A DNA stretch of 64,000 bases from Rhizobium sp. BK316 (GTDB lineage: Bacteria; Pseudomonadota; Alphaproteobacteria; Rhizobiales; Rhizobiaceae), in NCBI RefSeq assembly GCF_014193695.1, contig NZ_JACHZR010000001.1, forward strand, positions 657,309 through 721,308, given 5' to 3'. How positions within the stretch are numbered: position 1 is the first letter of the stretch; every line of letters starts with the position of its first letter. Shown piece by piece: positions 10,469-18,288 of the stretch. A program made the translations under genes and the position numbers. The notes beneath the pieces are model-generated. The model searched no databases and was not told where the DNA came from. It was given only the letters and a program-made list of their open reading frames with translations.

Positions 10469-11338
10469 TCAAAGGTCCTTTCGAAGTTTGGGATCGAGCA
10501 TGTCGCGCAGACCGTCACCGACCATCTGGAGCGAAAGCACGGAGAGAATGATGGCGATACCCGGAAACAGCGTCATCCAGTCGGCCTGACCGATATATTG
10601 GCGACCGGCGGCAATCATCGTGCCCCAGGTCGGGATTTCCGGGCTGACGCCGAGGCCAAGGAAAGACAGGCCGGCCTCGGCGAGCATCGCGCTCGCGAAG
10701 AGAAACGTCGCCTGCACCAGGATCGGCGAGAGCAGGTTCCTCAGCACATGACGCGTCATGATATGGAAGGTCGAAATGCCAAGCGCTTGAGCCGCCTCGA
10801 CATAGGGCAGTTCACGGATCACGAGAGTCGAGGCCCGAACGATGCGCGCAAGACGTGGCGCATAGACGATCGACAGCGCAATGATGACTGTCGTCAGCGA
10901 CGGGCCAAGAGCCGCGACAAGTGCGATCGCCAGCAGAATGTCGGGGAAGGCCATCATTGCGTCGATCAGCCGGGCAATCGGCGTATCGAGGTTCTTGAAA
11001 AAGCCGGCAAGCAGGCCGAGCGTGATGCCGATCATGGCCGACAGTGCCACGACCGCAGCCCCAACCAGCAGGGATAATCGACCAGCAAAGATGGTGCGCG
11101 ACAGCACATCCCGGCCGAATTCATCCGTACCGAAGAAGTAGGTTCCGCTCGGCGGCTTCAGCCGGTTGACGATCGAAAGCTTTGATGGCGAATAGGGAGC
11201 AACCCAGGGCGCGAGGATCGCCAGCAGCACGAAAATCACAAGGACGAGGACACCGATAGCGACGGTCTTGCGCTTCAGGAAGCGGCTCAGGAATTTGCGG
11301 CCTTCGCTTTCGGCCGGTTTGATCGCTATATCCGTCAT
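10469..11338 (-). CDS. peptide-type ABC transporter permease (DppC type)
   Basis: The second membrane subunit of the 5.6-13.9 kb transporter, with 289 residues. It has the N-terminal membrane segment near residues 27-50 (VLVLVIFVLLAILAPWVAPY), the DppC-type periplasmic motif with FGTDEFGRDVLSR, and the cytoplasmic EAA loop (EAAQALGIS, about 70 residues before the end) that docks on the ATPase. Its ATG overlaps the stop of the preceding permease gene by one base (TGATG), a sign of translational coupling. Confidence 0.93.
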   Translation of the reverse strand: MTDIAIKPAESEGRKFLSRFLKRKTVAIGVLVLVIFVLLAILAPWVAPYSPSKLSIVNRLKPPSGTYFFGTDEFGRDVLSRTIFAGRLSLLVGAAVVALSAMIGITLGLLAGFFKNLDTPIARLIDAMMAFPDILLAIALVAALGPSLTTVIIALSIVYAPRLARIVRASTLVIRELPYVEAAQALGISTFHIMTRHVLRNLLSPILVQATFLFASAMLAEAGLSFLGLGVSPEIPTWGTMIAAGRQYIGQADWMTLFPGIAIILSVLSLQMVGDGLRDMLDPKLRKDL

Positions 11339-12279
11339 CAGTAGCGCACCCTCGGATCAACGAGCAGGTAGAGCATGTCGATCGCAAAATTGATCAGCAC
11401 ATAGAGCGCTGCAATCACCAGAAGCGCCCCTTGAATGACCGGGTAGTCGCGGCGCAGAACGGCTGACACGACGAGATTGCCGACGCCCGGAAGACCGAAG
11501 ACAGTCTCGGTAACGACTGCACCTGAGATCAGCACGGCAGCGGTCAGACCGAGAACCGTGAGGATCGGGATCAGTGCATTCTTCAGGGCATGTTTGAGGA
11601 TCACCCGGCGCTCGATCAGGCCCTTTGCCCGAGCGGTCCGGATATAATCGTCGCCGAGAACATCGAGCATCGAGGCGCGCGTAAAGCGCAGGATGAGCGC
11701 CGAGGAGACGATGCCAAGCGCGAAGGCAGGCAGCGTCAGGTGATACATGCGGTCGAGGAAGGTCGAGCTCGGTCCGCCATATCCTGACACTGGGAACAGG
11801 CCGAAGCGTACGGCGAAGACCTGCATGAGAATGAGACCGAGCCAGAAACTTGGGATGCTTGCGGCAAACATCGCAAGCGTCGTTGCCGCTTGGTCGACGA
11901 AGGAGCCACGACGGTAGGCGGCATAGATGCCGATCGGCAGCGCGATAAGGCTAGCGATGACCAGCGAGAAAATCGTCAGGAAGAAAGTCGGTTCGGCGCG
12001 ATCGAGCAATGCCGAGGTCACCGGCATGTTCAGGAAAATCGACTGCCCGAGATCACCCTTCAGCAACTGGCCGATATAATAAAGATATTGCACGCCGATG
12101 GACCGGTCGAGGCCAAGGCTGGCGCGCAGATCGGCAATGTCCTGCGGCGTTGCATCGGGGCCGAGCATGACGGCTGCCGGATCGCCGGGCGTGACGCGCA
12201 CGATGACGAAGACGATTGTGACGACGAGGAACATCACGACGATCATGCCAAGAAGGCGCTGGAGAATGTAGCGTATCAT
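11338..12279 (-). CDS. peptide-type ABC transporter permease (DppB type)
   Basis: The first membrane subunit, with 313 residues from the ATG at 12279 (MIRYILQRLLGM, the typical DppB start). An upstream in-frame start at 12309 would add ten residues not found in the family and would begin inside the stem-loop region. The protein shows the DppB hallmarks VRVTPGDPA and LGLDRSIGVQYLYY and has about six membrane segments. It follows the binding-protein gene after a 78-base gap that holds a stem-loop. Confidence 0.93.
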   Translation of the reverse strand: MIRYILQRLLGMIVVMFLVVTIVFVIVRVTPGDPAAVMLGPDATPQDIADLRASLGLDRSIGVQYLYYIGQLLKGDLGQSIFLNMPVTSALLDRAEPTFFLTIFSLVIASLIALPIGIYAAYRRGSFVDQAATTLAMFAASIPSFWLGLILMQVFAVRFGLFPVSGYGGPSSTFLDRMYHLTLPAFALGIVSSALILRFTRASMLDVLGDDYIRTARAKGLIERRVILKHALKNALIPILTVLGLTAAVLISGAVVTETVFGLPGVGNLVVSAVLRRDYPVIQGALLVIAALYVLINFAIDMLYLLVDPRVRY

Positions 12280-12317
12280 GAAGTCTATCCCGGTGCCGGG
12301 CGGGCACAATGGAAGAA

Positions 12318-12345
12318 GGATACCGGTGCGGGCACACCGGTATCC
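12318..12345 (-). promoter_or_regulatory. intercistronic stem-loop between binding-protein and permease genes
   Basis: A perfect 11-base inverted repeat, GGATACCGGTG / CACCGGTATCC, with a six-base loop. It is 12 bases after the binding-protein stop and about 40 bases before the permease start. No U-run follows in the direction of transcription. It probably blocks 3' exonucleases or causes partial termination, raising binding-protein mRNA over permease mRNA, as known for malE-malF type operons. Confidence 0.7.
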
Positions 12346-12357
12346 CGCGATGGAGCG

Positions 12358-13884
12358 TTACTTCTTGATGGACGCGTTCCAGAAGTACGGCCACGGAGCC
12401 GGATCGACGCCTTCAAGCTTGGCCGACTTGGCCGAGACGGCATTGAAATCGCCGATCTTCATGTAGGGCAACTCGTCATACATGGCCTTCTGAACGTCGG
12501 CCCACAGCGCAATGCGCTTCTGCGGATCGACCTCGGACGTGAAGGCATCGACGACGGTCTTGCGCGCCGGTGTATCCCACCAGCCGGGCGAGCTCGGAGA
12601 CAACGAACCGATCAACGCCGGTTCCGGCAGGAAGGGGCTGTGGGTGATGTAGATATCCCAGAGCTTCGGATCGGTGCGGCGCTGTGTCAGCGTTGCCCAG
12701 TCGACGACCTGCAGGTCGACGGCAAAGCCGGCTGTCTTCAGATATTCGGCGGCGACCTGCGCCATCTTGTAGTGGAATTCGTACTGGCGGCTGGTCAGAA
12801 TGCGGATCGGCTCGCCATTGTAGCCGGCCTTTTTCGCCGCTTCGGCGGCGCCTTCCGGATCGGCGACATTGTAGTTACCCTCGACACCCGCATTGGTATT
12901 CCAGACGTACGGCTTGGGATAGATGTCGCCGTCGAGCGTGTAGAAATCCGTGCTGCCGAAAGCGGCGGCGAGCATGTCTTCCATGCTGAGTGCCTGGCGG
13001 ATGGCCTTGCGGACCTCGACGTTCTTGGCAAGGCCTTCCTTCGTATTGAAGACAAAGACCGGATAGCCGAAAGGCTTCAGGATAACCGGCTGCGATGCGC
13101 TCGATGCCTTCAGCTTGTCGAAGGATTCAACCGGGATCGAGTCGACATAATCATACTGGCCGGAAACGGCAGCCTCGACACGCGTGTTCGGATCCGGAAC
13201 CGGCACGAAGCGGATTTCGTCGAGATATTGGTGGCGGGCACCGCCATAACCATCGCTCTCACCATCGCGCGACTTGTAGCCGTCGAAACGGGCGAGCTGG
13301 ATATACTGGTCCGCCTTGCGCTCCTTCAGCATGTAGGGACCGGTGCCGATGAATTCCTTCATCGGTTCATCCTGCTTCTCGGAGGGGATGATGATGGCGG
13401 CAGAATTGTTGAAGGCGAGCAGCGAGGTCAGCGGCGCATAGGGCTGCTTCAGCGTGATTTTCACGGTTGCCGGATCGACAGCAGTGATGGAGTCGATAAA
13501 GCCTGCAACCTGCTTGCCGCGCGAGGCGATCTTCATCCAGCGGTTCAGCGACGCGACGACGTCTTCCGAGGTCATGTCGGAGTTATCATGGAATTTAATG
13601 CCGGTGCGAAGTTTGATCGTGTAGATCTTACCGTCCGCGCTGATCTCAGGCAGGCTTTCGGCCAGAAGCGGCGTGACATTCCACTTCTTGTCGAACGTGT
13701 AGAGCGTTTCGAAAATGTGCTGCGTGACGATACCGACGAGGTCAGCGGTCGAGGACATCGGATCGAGCGTCGGCGGCTCTCCGATCGTCGCGACGTTGAT
13801 CACGCCACCCTTTTCCTGAGCCATCAAGGTTGTCGGCAAAGCGACCAGCGCAGTGCCGAGAAGGAATGCGACAAAAGTCTTCAT
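12358..13884 (-). CDS. family 5 ABC substrate-binding protein (DppA type)
   Basis: Periplasmic ligand receptor of 508 residues and first gene of the seven-gene operon. It has a classical signal peptide (MKTFVAFLLGTALVALPTTL, cleaved after AMA or nearby) without a lipobox cysteine. The mature protein shows family 5 landmarks: IGEPPTLDPMSS, FETLYTFDKKWNVTPLLAESL, LRTGIKFHDNSDMTSEDVV and FIGTGPYMLKE. The neighbouring catabolic genes argue for a small acylated amino compound rather than dipeptides. The upstream DNA is A+T rich and contains TTGTGGAACA, which loosely resembles FadR-class GntR half-sites, but no regulator gene is adjacent. Confidence 0.92.
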   Translation of the reverse strand: MKTFVAFLLGTALVALPTTLMAQEKGGVINVATIGEPPTLDPMSSTADLVGIVTQHIFETLYTFDKKWNVTPLLAESLPEISADGKIYTIKLRTGIKFHDNSDMTSEDVVASLNRWMKIASRGKQVAGFIDSITAVDPATVKITLKQPYAPLTSLLAFNNSAAIIIPSEKQDEPMKEFIGTGPYMLKERKADQYIQLARFDGYKSRDGESDGYGGARHQYLDEIRFVPVPDPNTRVEAAVSGQYDYVDSIPVESFDKLKASSASQPVILKPFGYPVFVFNTKEGLAKNVEVRKAIRQALSMEDMLAAAFGSTDFYTLDGDIYPKPYVWNTNAGVEGNYNVADPEGAAEAAKKAGYNGEPIRILTSRQYEFHYKMAQVAAEYLKTAGFAVDLQVVDWATLTQRRTDPKLWDIYITHSPFLPEPALIGSLSPSSPGWWDTPARKTVVDAFTSEVDPQKRIALWADVQKAMYDELPYMKIGDFNAVSAKSAKLEGVDPAPWPYFWNASIKK

Positions 13885-14596
13885 TTCATGCTCCCGGTTT
13901 AATGTTCCACAATTATGTTATGTCGAATTTTATAATAGACTATCGACGGGAGTGGTCCTGTCAATCGGGAAAGTGGTCCTTCAGCGGAAATGCGTCGCTT
14001 GCGATTTCATAGCGATGCTCCTCAGAATCTGGCGTTTCGGCCGACAGACGCACTAATGTTCCTTTAGCTTCGGCCGAACGGCGTTAGCCTGAGGTCCTCG
14101 GATGTAGTCCATCTTAGGTCCGAGCTCGTGATTCCGAGAGTCCTCAGTCTGAGAAAGGGACCATATCCGCGCTGATTCTCGTCTGACTTGGACATCTGCT
14201 GGCGCGAAATCGTGTACGTCGAAGGATCTCGTCGACCTCCGATTGGACGTCCATGAGGCCCCACCCAACCCGCCAAATATTGCCATTTTCGTAGCTCGCC
14301 GCCGATGACTCTGAGCGGCAGAATCTTAGAAGTTGATAGTCGCGATGAACGATGCAGTGCGACTTGCTAAAGCCAAACGGCGATGACGAAGATTACGGCA
14401 TCACTTTGGATGCCCATCAAAAGTCGCAGCTCACTAAGTTACACGCTATGGCGAAGGCGTACAGGTCTGCACTCGACAGCTTGGATTTAGGGGACGAAAG
14501 CGCCTCCCATCATCGATATTTTGCTGGACGCAATAAGCAGGGGAAACGCTCTCGCGCTACCCTCACTCATTGGCTTCGCATAGCGGCATTCGATAG
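13885..14596. other. gene-poor, probably decayed stretch upstream of the transporter operon
   Basis: The first 50 bases are the A+T-rich leader of the minus-strand operon. After that I see only short frames without ribosome sites or recognisable motifs: 14053-14286 on the minus strand, and 14352-14627 on the plus strand, which runs into the SDR relic in another frame. Base composition and codon use look unlike the flanking genes. I regard it as degraded DNA between the transporter operon and the low-G+C island. Confidence 0.5.
13951..13980. repeat. two direct copies of AGTGGTCCT, 21 bases apart
   Basis: AGTGGTCCT occurs at 13951-13959 and again at 13972-13980, a spacing of two helical turns. 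The sequence between is GTCAATCGGGAA. Such phased direct repeats occur at the ends of some insertion sequences and also as activator sites. No transposase gene is adjacent, so the role is open. Confidence 0.4.
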
Positions 14597-14893
14597 GGGA
14601 AGAGTGAGCGGTCCAAGAGAGCGATAAGGCTCTTTACGATAACTCTCGCGCTCGAAGTTGTCGGCATGAATATCCGGGTCAATTCCGTGCATCCCGGCGC
14701 AATCGCCCCACCCTACGTATCGCCTTACCTGGAAGATCCCGAGAGCCGCCAAACCGTCCTCGCGCGCACTCTTATGAAACGTTCTGGTGAATCGGCCGAG
14801 ATAACCAAAGTGGTGGCGTTCCTCGCCTCCGATACGTCTTCGTTTATGACTGGCTCCGAAGTGGGCGTCGACGGTGGCTTTTTGTCAACGTGA
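14597..14893 (+). pseudogene. relic of a short-chain dehydrogenase/reductase (C-terminal third)
   Basis: The frame is open only from 14597 and reads like the last 98 residues of a classical SDR. It has KRAIRLFTITLALEVVG (the helix after the catalytic Tyr-Lys), then MNIRVNSVHPGAI, EITKVVAFLASDTSSFMTG and SEVGVDGGFLST before the stop. The Rossmann fold and the YxxxK motif are missing, and a stop codon lies just upstream at 14594, so it cannot make an enzyme. A second, different SDR relic lies on the opposite strand at 17241-17495, on the other side of the intact three-gene unit. Confidence 0.85.
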
Positions 14894-15046
14894 TATCATA
14901 AGAAAGGCGTCGGCCACGTTTACGCGCGGCAGCGCCACCCGCCTGCCTCAGCGTTCCGCCTGATCCATCCCCGATAGGACGCAGCCACCGCCCTTTCCGC
15001 AGGTCCATTTGTAGTCGTACTCAACAATTCCAACAAAAAACAACTA

Positions 15047-15075
15047 TTGCCGAATGTAAATGTCGGTTGTATTAT
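15047..15075 (+). promoter_or_regulatory. candidate sigma-70-type promoter of the three-gene island
   Basis: TTGCCG at 15047-15052 and TATTAT at 15070-15075 are separated by 17 bases, giving four and five matches to the -35 and -10 consensus. Transcription would start near 15082, about 34 bases before the ATG of the small secreted peptide gene. The surrounding DNA is A+T rich. Confidence 0.45.
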
Positions 15076-15115
15076 TGCAAACTGCTACCTGTTAAGATTT
15101 CCAGGAGGGAAACAG

Positions 15116-15232
15116 ATGGGTAAAACTTTAATCTTGATCGCTCTTGTGGTTGGAATTTCGTTCGGCTTACCAGGCGTCGTTGACTATGCTCATGCCGGTC
15201 CTTGTAATCCGGCCGTGCAGACCTGCGGCTAG
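15116..15232 (+). CDS. tiny secreted two-cysteine peptide, 38-residue precursor
   Basis: Not assigned to a family. The ATG at 15116 has an excellent ribosome site (AGGAGGGA, six bases before), and the precursor has a textbook Sec signal peptide: MGK, a hydrophobic stretch LILIALVVGISFGL, and AHA as the cleavage site at residues 25-27. The mature product would be GPCNPAVQTCG, eleven residues with two cysteines that could form a disulfide loop of six intervening residues. The stop lies 63 bases before the next gene, so it is probably the first gene of a three-gene unit. It is too small for many annotation pipelines. A secreted signal, a toxin or a lipoprotein-like small protein are all possible; nothing in the sequence decides. 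Confidence 0.7.
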   Translation: MGKTLILIALVVGISFGLPGVVDYAHAGPCNPAVQTCG

Positions 15233-15295
15233 TTTCTACAATTAATCTGAACTTCAGAGACTCGGGTTGGCGCGTCTCGGCGCGAGGGCTGGTTC

Positions 15296-15796
15296 ATGTT
15301 TCTTTTCAGTCCGACATTCTGGCTTGGTAAAAGTGAGTCCCTCGCCCAAGATTTGGTCGGGTCATTCGTAAAAACCGCGCTGATCGCTGTCTTCGCGTTC
15401 GTCGTAATGGAATACGCGAAAGATCTGATGGAACTCTATGACAAGCGTCGAGCGCTTGTTCAGTTTCAAAATAGCACGGTAACAACCACGATTGCCTCGC
15501 TGCAAAACAGCTACAACACACAGTTTGGATGCCTGGCAACTTTGGCCCAGTTCAAAAAAGTCGAGTGTTTGAACGGTTTGAGAAACTTCCGGGTCGGGCT
15601 GGATTCGCAACAGGATGTCGTTTCCGGCGTCCTGGGTAACCAAGCAAGTGCCCTGGAAACACTAGCTGCTTCTGTCGATGCACTGTTATCCGCTCAGACC
15701 GATGCTTTGAGCTCGGACGAATTAGCCAGGCTGTCGAAAGCAGCGAAAAAGAACTTACGATCCGCGATAGATGAGCTCGCTCAGGAGATTCAGTGA
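15296..15796 (+). CDS. unknown one-span inner-membrane protein with coiled-coil tail
   Basis: 166 residues, family not recognised. One membrane helix is predicted at about residues 20-38 (LVGSFVKTALIAVFAFVVM). The remainder is helical and heptad-like (FQNSTVTTTIASLQNSYN, ALETLAASVDALLSAQ), with two cysteines in FGCLATLAQFKKVECLNG. GAGGG lies eight bases before the ATG. The stop overlaps the ATG of the next gene (TGATG), so the two are translationally coupled. By the positive-inside rule (KRR after the helix) the tail may be cytoplasmic, but its cysteines hint at the periplasm, so topology is uncertain. One 60-base sample that I counted here was 50% G+C, against 60% in a sample from the transporter operon. 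Confidence 0.7.
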   Translation: MFLFSPTFWLGKSESLAQDLVGSFVKTALIAVFAFVVMEYAKDLMELYDKRRALVQFQNSTVTTTIASLQNSYNTQFGCLATLAQFKKVECLNGLRNFRVGLDSQQDVVSGVLGNQASALETLAASVDALLSAQTDALSSDELARLSKAAKKNLRSAIDELAQEIQ

Positions 15797-17064
15797 TGTC
15801 CCGTTGGGTCCGTGCATGGGGCTTCTTACTCATTTGTGGCTTTGCCATTGATGCGCTGGCGCAAGAACCTATCGGACGCTGGGTAAAGGTTGGAACCTTC
15901 GCGCTTTCAGGTTTCGCGCCTAACGCTGAACGCGAACATACTTACCGGGGCGCGGCGAAAGAGCGCTCTCGATTGCTTTCGTTTATGCCACCAATGACAA
16001 TTGTATTCCCGGATTTTCTGGGATTGCTTACAAATGCCAACATTCCCAACGGATACGTCGCCGGGATTACCCAAACGGGCACTCCGATCATCGTATTGGA
16101 CCAAGAACTTTCCAAAACGAAATTCGGCACCTACGACACACATGACGTGGTGATTCATACGGACCATGATGCTTGCAAAGAGCTTTACTGTGATCTGGAT
16201 GCCGATGGCCGAACGGTCCGGGGAGGTCAATCGTACAAGCTGATGGATGACTCGATTGGAGGAAACATTCACCTTTTCAACGCCCAATCGGAAGCGGACT
16301 TTTACTATCGTGAGGAGCGTTTCAAGCAGCTGGAGCGCCGCGGCACGCTGACCCAAATGAAGGGCCGCATTATTCCACGTTGGGAAATTTACGAGGGTTA
16401 CGCCAAAGAATTGTCTGTGGGATGCGGGGGCAGCCATCCTTCAGGGGCGAAGTTCCAGGCCGACAGCGTGTCCTACGAAAGTTCTCCGGCTACTTGGGCG
16501 TTGAATGCACCTCAGTGGAGCGTAAAAGCAGCGGACCTGTTTGTCGGAAGCGAGGTCGAGAAGGTCGGCGACGCTTATGTGGCCGAGCTTACGAAAGGCG
16601 TCCACGACGTCACTGCAGGAGATACCCCAAAAGACGGGTACCAATCTGCGATTGATTTTACAGTCTTCGCATACCGCGATCGCGCCACGTCCCCATCGAA
16701 CTTTGAATACGCAGTCCTCATTTCCATAGTCGCATGCGTAGAGCAGCCGTTTAGTGACTTCGTACCCAGTTATGTTCGCGAAGCCCATTTATATTTCGAC
16801 GACGAGCGGTTTAAGCTTCCTCAGCAATTGAGTGAAGATAGCAAGTTAGCGCTCTCGAACCGGCTGGAAAGATCGTTTTTGTACAGTGTCAACTCTCCTC
16901 GACAATACGAGCGACTTTTCGGCATGCTCGCCGAGGGTCTTGATGCGGAATCTTCAGACGCACGCTCGAACCTAGTCGCGGTCGTGATCGCCAGACTTAA
17001 CGCAACTTGCGACGGACAGCGTCGCGCAGCATGTGCTCGTATTGTCGATGCAAGCGCCAAGTAG
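15796..17064 (+). CDS. unknown secreted protein, 422 residues
   Basis: Family not recognised. A signal peptide (WVRAWGFLLICGFAIDALA, cleaved before QEPIG) directs it to the periplasm or outside. The ATG at 15796 overlaps the upstream stop, which makes it the preferred start. Visible features are an Asp/His-rich stretch (VVIHTDHDACKELYC, then DLDADG), a Gly/Cys segment (SVGCGGSHPSG), and a late C-terminal pair of cysteines (ATCDGQRRAACARI). No catalytic signature, repeats or anchor could be identified. Codon use is more A+T rich than in the flanking operons; one sample of 60 bases had 45% G+C. The coupling to the membrane protein suggests that they act together at the envelope. Confidence 0.75.
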   Translation: MSRWVRAWGFLLICGFAIDALAQEPIGRWVKVGTFALSGFAPNAEREHTYRGAAKERSRLLSFMPPMTIVFPDFLGLLTNANIPNGYVAGITQTGTPIIVLDQELSKTKFGTYDTHDVVIHTDHDACKELYCDLDADGRTVRGGQSYKLMDDSIGGNIHLFNAQSEADFYYREERFKQLERRGTLTQMKGRIIPRWEIYEGYAKELSVGCGGSHPSGAKFQADSVSYESSPATWALNAPQWSVKAADLFVGSEVEKVGDAYVAELTKGVHDVTAGDTPKDGYQSAIDFTVFAYRDRATSPSNFEYAVLISIVACVEQPFSDFVPSYVREAHLYFDDERFKLPQQLSEDSKLALSNRLERSFLYSVNSPRQYERLFGMLAEGLDAESSDARSNLVAVVIARLNATCDGQRRAACARIVDASAK

Positions 17065-17240
17065 AGGCGTGGTCTTGTTCCAAAACGGACTCAGGGAAGT
17101 TGAAATCAACGAGCGAGTGTATCGGCCGCAATGACACACGTAAATCTATCGCGTCATAGTCGAAGTGTCAGCAGATCGAACGATAGGCGAAACTCAACGG
17201 ACAAGCGCTACTGGCGCATGTCCGTAACATCGCGCGGATT

Positions 17241-17495
17241 TCAGACCTGCGCATAACCGCAATCGACGTGGTAATCTGCGCCGCTCAGGTCCGAAGCCAG
17301 GAAAGCCACAACTTCTGCGACTTCCCCGACGTACCGAGACGACCTAGTGGCGTCCGGCTCGAGAAGTAGCCATAGACGTTCTCAGCTTCTTCAGCGGCTA
17401 GCTTCGAAAGGCCTTCGGCTCCCAATCCTCACTGTCGACCCCGCACGGAATAACCGCGCGGATCAAGATTTTCAAATGCGTCAGCAGGCGGGCCA
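17241..17495 (-). pseudogene. second relic of a short-chain dehydrogenase/reductase
   Basis: On the minus strand the DNA reads as an SDR C-terminus in two frames. The first reads KLAAEEAENVYGYFSSRTPL then GRLG; after a one-base shift near 17327 it continues VGEVAEVVAFLASDLSGA then DYHVDCGYAQV and a stop at 17241-17243. Before that, IRAVIPCGVDSE matches the usual region after the active site. The N-terminal two thirds, with the cofactor fold and the YxxxK, are absent. It is not a copy of the relic at 14597-14893, so two different SDR genes were lost here. Confidence 0.75.
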
Positions 17496-17570
17496 TAGCT
17501 AAGCGGCCAACTGGCAAAAACTACAGGAACTGTCTTTCGGAAAACCTGGGAAATCTCGGATTTTTTATGA

Positions 17571-17795
17571 TGCCTGCAGGAAGATTTTAAAGGGCCTGGC
17601 TATTTCATGCCGTTTCGCGACGGTGCAGGCGACCTGGTGCGTATTGTTGAAGGCGAGAGAAGCTCCGTCGCCTTTGAAGCCCGCCTGACAGCGGCAGTCG
17701 GTCTAAATAGGACCGCGTACCCCGAATTCCTGCAAATCTCTCGGGTCTTGCCGAGCCCGATTTTGAAGACAGCCCATCTGGCCTTCTGGAGTTAA
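17571..17795 (+). pseudogene. possible relic of a GH15 (glucoamylase/trehalase-like) N-terminal domain
   Basis: A short frame contains MPFRDGAGDLVRIVEGERS followed by a VAFEARL segment. This resembles the block in the beta-sandwich domain of GH15 enzymes in which DFMPxRDGxxDLVRIVEG precedes a run ending in YGR and a proline. The frame is closed on both sides, there is no ribosome site, and no (alpha/alpha)6 catalytic domain follows. The match is to a short motif only, so the call is tentative. Confidence 0.35.
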
Positions 17796-18288
17796 TTCCA
17801 AAATTAAGTGCGCTCTGGCTAGCCTATCGCCGCATTCGTCAATGGCGTCGATACTCACCCAGAAGAAGTACATCATGTCGGACTTAAGTCCGTGTTGTGC
17901 GGCGCAAAAAAAAGTTAGAACGCGCTTATGTCGCTTATTATCGAGGACATTGAGGGTGCGTCGAAGGCGGCCGCCGGGATCCACCCTCCAAAACGGCGTA
18001 TGAGCTGGCGATCACTCCGTCGGTGCATCAATTTGCATATAGAAGCGCGGCAAAAATCTAGAAGCAACTGCCACTCGACCGGCCTCAAGCATCGTTGCGT
18101 TCGACGCAAAGGAGTCCGGAGCATCTTTTTCAACTCAGGCGCGGCTACGCAGATTAGTTGCAATTATCGATATTAGACCGAGATTTCAACACTAAATTCC
18201 AGAAAAGCGACCATATTATTGACCATTTTCTCAGATTGAAAGCATTCAAACATAAGAAAAGAGAAACGTATCATCTGCTGGAGAAGTC
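17796..18288. other. A+T-rich leader of the glycan cluster, no gene seen
   Basis: No frame with a convincing ribosome site or known motif. The last hundred bases before the epimerase ATG are rich in A and T and contain TTGACC at 18219-18224 and a short inverted repeat TTGAA-n4-TTCAA at 18236-18249, which may belong to the promoter of the glycan operon. The rest looks like spacer or decayed sequence. Confidence 0.4.

Noticed and set aside
812..13902. Long open frames antisense to strong genes, for example 812-2326 (minus), 5775-6896 (plus), 9509-11077 (plus) and 11890-13902 (plus)
   Set aside because: They are shadows of G+C-rich coding regions. They lie fully opposite well-recognised genes, show no family motifs, are rich in Arg, Asp and His, and lack ribosome sites.
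13899..13927. A promoter for the seven-gene operon with GTCGAA and TTAATG (read on the minus strand)
   Set aside because: The start of transcription would fall only about eight bases before the ATG, which leaves no room for a ribosome site, and the hexamers match poorly.
14352..14627. 91-codon open frame
   Set aside because: No ribosome site, no recognisable motif, and it overlaps the SDR relic in another frame.
15116..17064. Prophage or integrative element with integrase and attachment sites
   Set aside because: No integrase, no tRNA gene and no direct repeats bounding the island were found.
17928..18176. Paired 82-codon frames on both strands upstream of the glycan cluster
   Set aside because: Neither has a ribosome site or similarity that I recognise; A+T-rich spacer explains them.
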